Origin: Desulfobulbaceae bacterium
GTDB lineage: Bacteria > Desulfobacterota > Desulfobulbia > Desulfobulbales > Desulfobulbaceae
NCBI GenBank assembly: GCA_007121995.1
Contig: SKJK01000108.1
Span: 1 to 7,225, forward strand
Reading direction: 5' to 3'
DNA length: 7,225 nucleotides
Part shown: in pieces, positions 1 to 5,941 of the stretch
How the letters are laid out: the number at the start of each line of letters is the position of its first letter
How positions within the stretch are numbered: the stretch's first letter is position 1
Position numbers and translations under genes: made by a program
The notes under the pieces: generated by a model
Told to the model about the DNA's origin: nothing
Database searches by the model: none
Seen by the model: only the letters and a program-made list of their open reading frames with translations

Positions 1-104
1 AACCTGTGTGCAAATAAAGCTGAGTCTCCCTGGGAGCTAAATTTCTCCTTGGCGTTGCTCTTGTCCCCATTTTTTTTATCGGTGTTCTGCTTGTGATCAA
101 CCAT
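1..104 (-). CDS. Possible N-terminal fragment of an unrecognised hydrophilic protein, cut by the window edge
   Basis: A minus-strand reading frame opens with ATG at 104 and stays open for 34 codons to the left edge. The peptide begins MVDHKQNTDKKNGDKS and is rich in Lys, Asn, Asp and Ser, like a disordered or cytoplasmic N-terminus. An in-frame TGA lies two codons upstream of the ATG, so this is the first possible ATG in the frame. No Shine-Dalgarno sequence is visible before it, which weakens the call. The opposite strand is also open from 1 to a TGA at 94-96 and would encode a hydrophobic tail, so the true coding strand is uncertain. No family is recognised. Confidence 0.25.
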   Translation of the reverse strand, partial: MVDHKQNTDKKNGDKSNAKEKFSSQGDSALFAHR

Positions 105-355
105 CGTTCAAATCTGAACTTTGAGTTTTCTTACAAGGATCTGTGTACCAACAGGATGCTTTCACAGCCGAGGGGCACGCAGGCACGAAAGGTCAAAAGC
201 CTGAGACGGTGGTGTCGTCTCAAGCCTGCTGATGGAGTACTGTCCAGGGGGTGATCGGAGAAATCGTTGATCTGTACTGGTTGTTAGCGAAGCAGGATGT
301 CGTCAACCGTGAACATGAGGTTTTTTACGGCGGTTGATTGATACTGTAGATGAAT
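105..355. other. Non-coding stretch downstream of the 191-residue protein
   Basis: No convincing reading frame is seen on either strand. Two short hairpins are possible: TGAGACG (202-208) with CGTCTCA (216-222), loop 7; and TCAACCG (303-309) with CGGTTGA (331-337), loop 21. Neither is followed by a T-run on either strand, so neither is called a terminator. If the leftmost fragment is a real minus-strand gene, its promoter would lie here, but no clear -35/-10 pair was found. Confidence 0.4.
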
Positions 356-931
356 TCAGGGTGCAGCGAAGATGCGACCGGTCTCTTTCCCGCCTAACCA
401 TTGTTCCCTGAATGACAAAGGCAGATAATGGCGATTCTTAGTATCGGCTATGGCTCTGGTTACCTCAAAGGTCATGGCTAAACCGGATGGCTGGCGCAGG
501 TCTGTCCCTGGGGGGAGCCCGTTTTGCCTTGGATGATGGGGCAAGGTGACGGCAAGTTTTTGCTCTCTGGGCGCAAGTAACCACAGCATGCCTTTATTAT
601 CAGCGGTAACGGACCGCGTTTGTCGGCCATAAAGGAAATAATTGGAAGAGTTGGCGATTTTTAGAAGTTCCCTGTTGCTGAGGGGAGGCTGTCGGTCGCC
701 GCAGACCACCACTGCTCCGTACCGTTGCTTGAACAGGGGGTGGGAAAAAAGTGTGCGCATCTGTGTTTTCATGCCCCGCAGTACTGCGGGAAACTGAAGA
801 TTGAGGACCAGAATCGCCACGGTTTCTTTTCGGATCAGAGCGAACTGGATGGTCAACTCATCCTCTTCCTGACTGCCGGAAACCTGAAAACTGCCGCTGT
901 TGAGCATCCATATTCCGATGCCGGTGAACAT
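356..931 (-). CDS. Hypothetical protein, 191 aa
   Basis: The frame is open back to 1189, but the chosen start is the internal ATG at 931. It has AGAGG (939-943) seven bases upstream, and the sequence beyond it (many Cys, Arg and Pro, no regular pattern) does not look coding. The protein begins MFTGIGIWMLNSGSFQVS, followed by an acidic patch (QEEDE, residues 21-25). It has alternating hydrophobic stretches near residues 38-51 (TVAILVLNLQFPAVL) and 73-78 (AVVVCGD), and a basic, Pro-rich second half ending in FAAP. No signal peptide, clear membrane helix, catalytic motif or known family is recognised. The mixed alpha/beta look suggests a soluble protein. It is co-oriented with the phosphodiesterase-like gene but 500 bases away, so co-transcription is doubtful. 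Confidence 0.5.
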   Translation of the reverse strand: MFTGIGIWMLNSGSFQVSGSQEEDELTIQFALIRKETVAILVLNLQFPAVLRGMKTQMRTLFSHPLFKQRYGAVVVCGDRQPPLSNRELLKIANSSNYFLYGRQTRSVTADNKGMLWLLAPREQKLAVTLPHHPRQNGLPPGTDLRQPSGLAMTFEVTRAIADTKNRHYLPLSFREQWLGGKETGRIFAAP

Positions 932-938
932 TGCCAGA

Positions 939-943
939 CCTCT
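939..943 (-). promoter_or_regulatory. Ribosome binding site that decides the start at 931
   Basis: On the minus strand AGAGG stands seven bases before the ATG at 931. The longer alternative starting at 1189 has no comparable site and a non-coding-looking N-terminus, so the shorter protein is preferred. Confidence 0.45.
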
Positions 944-1339
944 TATCTCTTTTTTTTTCACTGTTTGTCTGTTTGCATGCCGTCTGTCAGCCGCGAAACA
1001 GCTGCAGGTCATGTTTGCCAATGCAGGTAGAAGGCAGCTGGTGTCAACCTTGCCGTCAATCGAACGGGGGACAGATTGACCACAGAGGATATCAGGAGTG
1101 TTCCGGCGCCAGGGTTCGAGGCATATCGGCGGTCGGTCAGGGGCGTGGCCGGGTACATTGCCGGCATTGATGGTCATTATGTTAATCATCGTGTCTGTCC
1201 TCCAAGGCTGGTGGTATCGTACCGTGTTGTCTTGTCGCGTACATTATGCGGATGGACCAAGGGGGCTGGTCGGGAGCGCGGAGATGCATTCTGCTTGTTC
1301 TTGAAGCGCCGACAAAAAGTTCCAGTTCCCAAGTCATGC

Positions 1340-1371
1340 AACCTTTTACTTGCACCCGGTAAAAGTTTACC
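1340..1371. other. Overlapping palindromes, operator-like or hairpin
   Basis: AACCTTTTAC (1340-1349) pairs with GTAAAAGTTT (1359-1368) at nine of ten positions around a nine-base loop. The perfect palindrome GGTAAA-AG-TTTACC (1358-1371) shares its right arm. The two pairings exclude each other. There is no T-run, so an intrinsic terminator is unlikely. A protein-binding site is possible but unproven. Confidence 0.3.
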
Positions 1372-1423
1372 ATGGCAGTGGTCATTTGGTGCTGAAGAGG
1401 CAGTTGTGCATCTGGTTTCATTA

Positions 1424-1439
1424 CAGCCTGCTCAGGCTG
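1424..1439. other. Short perfect hairpin over the phosphodiesterase-like stop codon
   Basis: CAGCCTGCTCAGGCTG folds as a six-base-pair stem with a four-base loop and includes the TGA stop at 1432-1434. On the minus strand it is followed by TAATGAAACC, not by a T-run. It may slow or protect the transcript end, but it does not fit a standard intrinsic terminator. Confidence 0.35.
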
Positions 1440-2304
1440 CCAGGTCCTGGTGTCTTGATGCGTGCCATGTTGTTATGTCCCGTTCCTGAGCGATCAGTTC
1501 GAGAACCGGTTGGCGAAGCATTGCCTCGATAGCGTCGCCCCGCCAGTCCGGATGCGGGGCCAGACCCAGAATTCTCGCCATGGTTGGTGCCAAATCCAGC
1601 AGTGATACAGACCGATCTCGCTCCGGGTCATGGGAAATACCAGGTCCGCAGCACATCAGCGGTAACAGGGATTGGCTCTGTGTGCTGCTGAACGATTGGC
1701 GATGTCCGTCATGGGAACTCAAAACCATGATAGTATAGTCTTGCAACAGGCCGACCAGAGCCAGGTGTTCGAGGATCAGTTCAAGCGATTGGTCTGCCTG
1801 TTCAATGCTTTCCAGGTATGGTTCCGAATGAAAGCCGAAATGGGTACCGCTGATTACGACTCCCTGCAATTGCAGCAGACAGAAATCAGGCTGTTCTTTC
1901 TGCAGGTGCCGACCGGCGCGCTGGGCCAGTTCGCGGTCAACATTACGGATTCCTTGTGAATTGATAAAAAGGCCGGTCTGCAGGCAGCCCAGGGGGAAGA
2001 GCAGGCGGATGTTATCGCTGGAATACAGAGCGGAGAGATTCTGGTGCCGATAACGGAGCAAGGAAAAGAGGGAAACAGCCTGGTGGGCAATCCCGGCGTC
2101 GCCGCTGTTGCTCAACACCCCATGTTCCTCGGGGGGCTGGGAGGTGAAAAGTGAAACAAGAGTCGGCAGTGACAGGTGTGGTGACATCGGTTCGATGCCC
2201 TGGACAAGCCCTTCGCGAGCGATCCGGTCAAAACAGCGGACATGAGCGCATGCCATGGCATCGGCACGCAGGCCGTCAATAAGAACACAGAGCAACTTGG
2301 ACAT
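1432..2304 (-). CDS. Alkaline phosphatase superfamily protein (type I phosphodiesterase/nucleotide pyrophosphatase-like), 290 aa
   Basis: The start is well supported by AAAGGAG (2312-2318), seven bases before the ATG. The N-terminus VLIDGLRAD carries Asp10, the first metal ligand of this superfamily. LPTLVSLFTS places Thr48 at the position of the catalytic nucleophile, followed by a PPEEHGVLSN segment typical of the family. Later segments are PDFCLLQL (139-146), THFGFHSEPYLESIEQAD (154-171), MVLSSHDGHR (193-202), PLMCCGPG (215-222) and LLDLAPTMARILG (235-247), all in the usual order. Family members hydrolyse phosphate mono- or diesters or phosphonates with two metals. The substrate here is unknown. 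The usual Asp-x-x-Gly-His and Ser-Asp-His-Gly ligand motifs are altered (see findings). No signal peptide is visible, so it is probably cytoplasmic. It is divergently transcribed from the DUF1045 gene across a 305-base region with Pho-box-like sequences. Confidence 0.85.
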   Translation of the reverse strand: MSKLLCVLIDGLRADAMACAHVRCFDRIAREGLVQGIEPMSPHLSLPTLVSLFTSQPPEEHGVLSNSGDAGIAHQAVSLFSLLRYRHQNLSALYSSDNIRLLFPLGCLQTGLFINSQGIRNVDRELAQRAGRHLQKEQPDFCLLQLQGVVISGTHFGFHSEPYLESIEQADQSLELILEHLALVGLLQDYTIMVLSSHDGHRQSFSSTQSQSLLPLMCCGPGISHDPERDRSVSLLDLAPTMARILGLAPHPDWRGDAIEAMLRQPVLELIAQERDITTWHASRHQDLAA

Positions 2305-2381
2305 GGTGAGGCTCCTTTACAGGGTTGGAACAGCAGGAAAGGTTTTGGTCAGGACCGCCTGATCTGGATGTTGTGTCGTCT

Positions 2382-2415
2382 TATATACTCCCGAGTTGTT
2401 ACAAGACGGTTAATC
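2382..2415 (-). promoter_or_regulatory. Possible Pho-box-like promoter for the phosphodiesterase-like gene
   Basis: Read on the minus strand: GATTAAC (2415-2409), CGTC, TTGTAAC (2404-2398), ten bases, then TATATA (2387-2382). The TTGTAAC half matches six of seven bases of the TTGTCAC half of the E. coli phoA Pho box, as I recall that sequence. The 7-4-7 arrangement and ten-base spacing to the -10 also match phoA. The upstream half is poor. At the standard 17-base spacing there is no good sigma-70 -35 box, which fits activator dependence. The -10 lies about 80 bases before the start codon. Confidence 0.4.
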
Positions 2416-2425
2416 CCTGATTATG

Positions 2426-2490
2426 ATTTGATCAGACCCAGTGCCTATCTTTTGCGTTGAAGAAGCATGGAGGTGATGATGTGATCAAAT
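2426..2490. repeat. Spaced inverted repeat in the divergent intergenic region
   Basis: ATTTGATCA at 2426-2434 has its exact reverse complement TGATCAAAT at 2482-2490, with 47 bases between. Each arm also contains the palindrome TGATCA. The pair lies between the two proposed divergent promoters, where a shared regulator could bind both sites. Chance occurrence in AT-rich intergenic DNA is not excluded. Confidence 0.4.
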
Positions 2491-2523
2491 TGTAATGGTT
2501 TTGTAACAGGGGGCTAAAATGAT
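2490..2523 (+). promoter_or_regulatory. Possible Pho-box-like promoter for the DUF1045-phoH2 genes
   Basis: Direct repeats TTGTAAT (2490-2496) and TTGTAAC (2501-2507) are separated by four bases, the 7-4-7 layout of a Pho box, though each differs from CTGTCAT at two or three positions. A -10-like TAAAAT lies at 2515-2520. Read instead as a plain promoter, TTGTAA at 2490-2495 stands 19 bases before it. AATGAT (2518-2523) would restore the ten-base spacing of phoA. Transcription would start about 80 bases before the preferred ATG at 2610. Confidence 0.4.
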
Positions 2524-2609
2524 GCGCTCATAGTGAGGATATGCAGAATCCTTTCACTCTTTCCCCGGTGTATCAGCCGGAAAACCGAATCTCAAACTTG
2601 GTAGTGCCT

Positions 2610-3383
2610 ATGCGTTATGCTATTTATTACGCTCCTCCCGCCTCCACGCCTCTCTGGCAATTGGGCAGCCGCTGGCTTGGCCGGGATGCCAGAAGCGGGC
2701 AGCTCCTGACCCCGCCACGAATCCGTGGTATCGATTCTGAACGGATCCTGGAATTGACCAGAATCCCCAGGCATTACGGTTTTCATGCCACCATGACCCC
2801 GCCGTTTCGTCTGAACGGGAAAACAACTGAGCCTCATCTGCTTGAGGTGCTGACTGATTTTGTTTCCAGGCAGCAGCCATTTTCCATCCCAGCCCTGAAG
2901 CTTTCGCAGATGAACGGCTTTTTCTGCCTGCAGCCCGCCCGGCATTCCTTATCACTCCAGACTCTGGCCTCTCTCTGCATTCGTGCCATTGATCACTGCA
3001 GAGCTCCCTTGACGCCAAGTGAATTGGCTCGCCGTAAGACAGCTGTGCTCAATGGCCAGGAAAAAAGAAATCTTGAGCTATGGGGGTATCCTTATGTTTT
3101 TGAACAATTTTGTTTTCATTTCACCTTGACGGCCCGTCTCTCTGAAACCAGGGAAAAGGAGTTGATTCATGCAGCACTGGCTGAGATATTTTCTCCTTAT
3201 TTAGCCGATCCTCTGCTGATTGATGGACTCTGCCTTTTTGTCGAGCCGCCTTCCGGTCAACCGATGCACTGTCTGCATCAGTTTTCCTTTGCCCCATGTC
3301 TTCCGGACACGAGGAACCGTAAGCGGTCACAGGCACCCCATCTTTGCACGGACGTGGCTACCCGCATAGAAGGGCTATTATAG
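2610..3383 (+). CDS. DUF1045 family 2H phosphoesterase, putative phosphonate metabolism protein, 257 aa
   Basis: The start at 2610 is chosen because MRYAIYYAPP is the typical N-terminus of this family. Its ribosome site is weak (GGTAG). An in-frame ATG at 2541 would add 23 residues, but GAGG lies only two bases before it. After the start come LWQLGSRWLGRD (15-26) and the two His-x-Thr motifs of 2H phosphoesterases: HYGFHATMTPPFRL with H59/T61, and FHFTLTARL with H170/T172. These would form a paired active site on cyclic phosphate or phosphodiester substrates. DUF1045 genes are known from C-P lyase (phn) operons, where their exact role is unsettled. No phn gene is visible here. The core ends near residue 234. 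The last 20 residues, from K238, and the stop are encoded by a palindromic repeat also found at the end of the gene at 5984-6823. phoH2 follows 112 bases downstream. Confidence 0.88.
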   Translation: MRYAIYYAPPASTPLWQLGSRWLGRDARSGQLLTPPRIRGIDSERILELTRIPRHYGFHATMTPPFRLNGKTTEPHLLEVLTDFVSRQQPFSIPALKLSQMNGFFCLQPARHSLSLQTLASLCIRAIDHCRAPLTPSELARRKTAVLNGQEKRNLELWGYPYVFEQFCFHFTLTARLSETREKELIHAALAEIFSPYLADPLLIDGLCLFVEPPSGQPMHCLHQFSFAPCLPDTRNRKRSQAPHLCTDVATRIEGLL

Positions 3384-3428
3384 AGGGCAACCGCGTCTGC
3401 GCAAACCGGGGACACCTGTGACCGCCTA
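3320..3428 (+). repeat. Dispersed palindromic element, copy 1, overlapping the DUF1045 3' end
   Basis: The 109-base element starts TAAGCGGTCACAGG and ends CCTGTGACCGCCTA, so its ends are inverted repeats with an 11-base perfect core (GCGGTCACAGG). Pairing continues inward: TTTGC.C.GACG.GG.T.CCC (3343-3363) recurs on the other strand in the right half. About three quarters of the 47-base arms match, and most mismatches are transitions. The loop (3364-3381) holds the gene's last codons and the first base of its TAG stop (3381-3383). Inverted copy 2 lies at 5942-6044. A long transcript hairpin is expected here, with no T-run after it. Confidence 0.85.
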
Positions 3429-3495
3429 CAGTACAGGAGCGTGATAAACCAGACAGTTCCAAACCCTGTGATCGTTTACGAGGAACCCACCGCCC

Positions 3496-4836
3496 ATGAA
3501 CACCGTTGCAGTGAAGAAAACCTTCATTCTGGATACCAATGTCATTCTGCATGATTCCACCTGCATCAATAATTTCCAGGAACATGATGTCGTTATTCCG
3601 ATTACCGTTCTCGAGGAACTCGATCATTTCAAGAAAGGCCATCAGTCGCTGCATTTTCATGCTCGGGAGTTTGTTCGCACCCTTGACAGTCTGAGTGCCA
3701 GGAAGCTTCTCAATGGCGGCGTACATATCGGTCCGGGCAAGGGGATGGTGTCGATCAAACTGGAACAGGCACTGCACCACGATCTGCAACACCATTTCCC
3801 GGCGGCTCCGGGCAAACCGGACCATCAGATTCTCAACATCGGCTACCATCTGGCCAAGACGGATGCGTCTCGGCGCTTCGTTCTGGTGACAAAGGATGTC
3901 AATTTGAGGATGAAGGCTAAAGCGATCGGGTTGATGGCAGAGGATTACACCACGGATCATGTCAAGGATCTTGGCACGCTGTACACCGGTTGCCGCTGTC
4001 TTGATGGCGCGGACACAGAGATGATTGAAGCCTTGCATCAAGAACCTCAGGGTATTGATCCAGGACTGTTGCAATGTACCCCACCACCGGTTGCCAATGA
4101 GTATCTGATCGTGCGGAACGGTAGAAAATCAGCGTTGGCTATGTTCAACTCCAGGGACGGACGAATCCGCAGAATCCATCGAAAAACAGTGTGTGGTATA
4201 ATTCCTCGTAATGCTGAGCAAAGTTTTGCCGTCCATGCCCTTTGCAACCCCGAGGTACCGCTGGTCTCCATCTCCGGTAAGGCAGGGACCGGCAAAACTC
4301 TTCTTGCATTGGCGGCCGGGCTTGAACAGCTCTCTTTGTATGGGCAGATCATGCTGGCTCGGCCGATCGTGCCCCTCTCCAACAAGGACATCGGCTATTT
4401 ACCCGGTGACATTCAATCCAAGATCAGTCCATACATGCAGCCGCTCTATGACAATCTGGCTGTGATCCGCAATCAGTTTTCCCAGCAGAGTGAAATGGGC
4501 CAGACGCTGGGCAGACTGCTTGAAGATAAAAAGTTGATCATCGAACCGTTGGCCTATATCCGCGGCCGCAGTCTGGTCAAAAAGTTCATGATCATTGATG
4601 AAGCCCAGAATTTGACTCCGCATGAGGTCAAAACCATCATCACCCGGGTCGGAGAACAGAGTAAAGTGGTCTTTACCGGCGATATTCACCAGATTGACCA
4701 TCCCTATCTTGACAGTCAATCCAACGGTCTCAGTCACCTGATAGAGAAAATGCAGGGACAGGCGCTGTATACCCATGTCAATCTTGAAAAGGGGGAGCGT
4801 TCGCAGCTCGCTATGCTGGCCAGTGAACTGCTGTGA
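3496..4836 (+). CDS. phoH2: PIN domain-PhoH fusion protein (PhoH2-type ribonuclease/ATPase), 446 aa
   Basis: The N-terminal PIN domain (about residues 8-150) shows FILDTNVIL with D13, VLEELD with E40/E41, D109 (PDHQIL) and D134 (VTKDVNLR), the acidic residues that bind metal for RNA cleavage. After a linker, the PhoH ATPase domain (about 235-446) has Walker A GKAGTGKT (261-268), LARPIVPLS (287-295), Walker B FMIIDEAQN (364-372) and FTGD (393-396), all intact. Length and order match PhoH2/YlaK proteins. Mycobacterial PhoH2 has been described as an RNA-unwinding and cleaving enzyme. GAGGA (3480-3484) precedes the ATG by 11 bases. The gene follows DUF1045 by 112 bases, and a palindromic element fills the first part of that gap, so co-transcription is possible but may be damped. 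No small antitoxin-like gene, as reported upstream of mycobacterial phoH2, is seen. It converges on the glycosyltransferase gene with 55 bases between, and no clear terminator is visible there. Confidence 0.93.
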   Translation: MNTVAVKKTFILDTNVILHDSTCINNFQEHDVVIPITVLEELDHFKKGHQSLHFHAREFVRTLDSLSARKLLNGGVHIGPGKGMVSIKLEQALHHDLQHHFPAAPGKPDHQILNIGYHLAKTDASRRFVLVTKDVNLRMKAKAIGLMAEDYTTDHVKDLGTLYTGCRCLDGADTEMIEALHQEPQGIDPGLLQCTPPPVANEYLIVRNGRKSALAMFNSRDGRIRRIHRKTVCGIIPRNAEQSFAVHALCNPEVPLVSISGKAGTGKTLLALAAGLEQLSLYGQIMLARPIVPLSNKDIGYLPGDIQSKISPYMQPLYDNLAVIRNQFSQQSEMGQTLGRLLEDKKLIIEPLAYIRGRSLVKKFMIIDEAQNLTPHEVKTIITRVGEQSKVVFTGDIHQIDHPYLDSQSNGLSHLIEKMQGQALYTHVNLEKGERSQLAMLASELL

Positions 4837-4891
4837 GGTGGTGCAGTATGGTGGTTCTTCACCGACAGTAATGTATCCGCCGACATTCCAC

Positions 4892-5887
4892 TCAGGTATT
4901 AACAGCAAGATTTTCATAGAACTGGCGGCTACAGGACTCCCATGAATGATCAGTGGAAAAATCTCGGCAGTGCTGTCGGGATACGGTGAGAGCGCGGAGC
5001 GCGGCGGCACCCAGGTCGGTATCAAGGCAGCCGTTGGTCCCTTCGTGAACAATATATTTCGGGCCGGTTACCGGGAAAGCAGCCACGGGAACGCCGCAGG
5101 CCATGGCCTCCAGGAGGACAATACCGAAGGTGTCAGTTCGGCTGGGAAAGACGAAGACATCGGCTGCGGCCATATGCCTGGCCAGATCCACCCCCTTTTT
5201 GGCTCCGGTAAAATAAACTTCGGGGTACACCCGGCGCATAGACTCAAGAGCAGGTCCGTCACCGATCACCCATTTGGTCCCCGGCAGATCGAGATCGAGA
5301 AAGGCAGGAAGATTTTTCTCTACGGCTACCCGGCCCACGTAGAGAAAAAGCGGCCTGGCAATTGGCTCTCCCTGCCATTGCCGCGGTTGGAAGAGGTCAA
5401 CATCAACACCCCGTGACCAGGGAACAAGGTTGGTGAAGGCTTTGGATTCCAGTTCGTTGAGAATGGTCGGCGCCGCCATGGTTCGCCGTGCTGCGCGATG
5501 AAACTTTCTGACCACCGCATAACTCATGGTCAGGGGGATCGGGACCCGCATGCGGACATATTCAGGGAAACGAGTGTGGTAGGAGGTGGTGAAGGCAAAA
5601 TCTCGTTGTCTGCAGGCGGCTCGGGTCATCCAGCCAATCGGCCCCTCCGTGGCGATATGCACCGCATGAGGGCTGAAATCCGCCAGTATGTTCCTGACGA
5701 TCGCTGGGGTAATCAGGGAAAGCCGGATCTCAGGATAAGTGGGACAGGGGATGGTTTTGAACCGTTCCGGGGTGATTAACAGTACTTCGTGGCCCCAGGA
5801 TTGCAAGGTTTGTGCAGTCTGGCTCAAGGTGGTGACTACGCCATTAATTTGTGGATGCCAGGCATCGGTTGCGATACAGATCTTCAT
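4892..5887 (-). CDS. Glycosyltransferase family 4 protein (GT-B fold, MgtA/SQD2-like), 331 aa
   Basis: The start MKICIATDAWHPQINGVVTTL is the standard N-terminus of this group, with the glycine loop at 15-20. An ATG 13 codons upstream (5926) is possible. Neither start has a proper Shine-Dalgarno site. The N-terminal Rossmann half includes TSYHTRFPEY (101-110). The C-terminal nucleotide-sugar half has FLYVGRVAVEKN (181-192), VIGDGP (207-212) and PSRTDTFGIVLLEAMACGVPV (248-268). In this last motif Asp252 and Glu260 replace the usual Glu-x7-Glu pair, as is common in MgtA/SQD2-like enzymes. GPKYIVHEG (275-283) follows. Enzymes of this group transfer mannose, sulfoquinovose or other hexoses to lipid acceptors at the cytoplasmic membrane. 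The donor and acceptor here cannot be read from sequence. It is the second gene after the diphosphatase-like gene, a pairing I recall from other proteobacteria, so a glycolipid role is likely. Confidence 0.9.
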   Translation of the reverse strand: MKICIATDAWHPQINGVVTTLSQTAQTLQSWGHEVLLITPERFKTIPCPTYPEIRLSLITPAIVRNILADFSPHAVHIATEGPIGWMTRAACRQRDFAFTTSYHTRFPEYVRMRVPIPLTMSYAVVRKFHRAARRTMAAPTILNELESKAFTNLVPWSRGVDVDLFQPRQWQGEPIARPLFLYVGRVAVEKNLPAFLDLDLPGTKWVIGDGPALESMRRVYPEVYFTGAKKGVDLARHMAAADVFVFPSRTDTFGIVLLEAMACGVPVAAFPVTGPKYIVHEGTNGCLDTDLGAAALRALTVSRQHCRDFSTDHSWESCSRQFYENLAVNT

Positions 5888-5941
5888 GGGTAACCAGTCG
5901 CGGGGGGTACCTGTCGGGTTTTTCATGCTCTTGTGTTGTCA

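Larger units (their letters stand above)
932..1431. other. 500-base intergenic stretch without a supported gene
   Basis: This lies between the stop of the phosphodiesterase-like gene and the start of the 191-residue protein. Several short open frames cross it on both strands, but none has a convincing composition, ribosome site or recognisable family. It holds an A-run (T-run on the plus strand, near 948-958) just upstream of the ribosome site at 939-943. It also holds an imperfect hairpin at 1340-1368 with an overlapping GGTAAA-AG-TTTACC palindrome (1358-1371). No promoter could be assigned with confidence. Confidence 0.5.

Noticed and set aside
1..96. Plus-strand 3' end of a gene with a hydrophobic tail
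   Set aside because: The frame is open to a TGA at 94-96, but the hydrophobic look is what the complement of a Lys/Asn/Asp-rich minus-strand frame would give. It is too short to decide and was not called.
303..337. Hairpin as a terminator after the 191-residue protein
   Set aside because: The stem is only seven base pairs with a 21-base loop, and no T-run follows on the minus strand.
932..1189. N-terminal extension of the 191-residue protein to an ATG at 1189
   Set aside because: The extra 86 residues are rich in Cys, Arg and Pro without pattern, and the internal start at 931 has the better ribosome site.
1182..1421. Minus-strand 79-codon frame starting just after the phosphodiesterase-like stop
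   Set aside because: Composition looks random, the ribosome site is weak and no family is recognisable. It spans the palindromes at 1340-1371.
1076..1489. Plus-strand 137-codon frame
   Set aside because: It overlaps the 3' end of the phosphodiesterase-like gene on the opposite strand and has no motif or ribosome site, so it is probably a chance frame.
2541..2609. Longer start for the DUF1045 protein
   Set aside because: The extra 23 residues precede the typical family N-terminus and GAGG is only two bases from that ATG. It cannot be fully excluded, because the preferred start also has a weak ribosome site.
4837..4891. Bidirectional terminator between convergent phoH2 and the glycosyltransferase
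   Set aside because: Only a four-base-pair GGTG/CACC stem could be found, without a T-run.
4399..5052. Minus-strand 217-codon frame across the convergent junction
   Set aside because: It overlaps both phoH2 and the glycosyltransferase, which have clear family motifs, and is a shadow.
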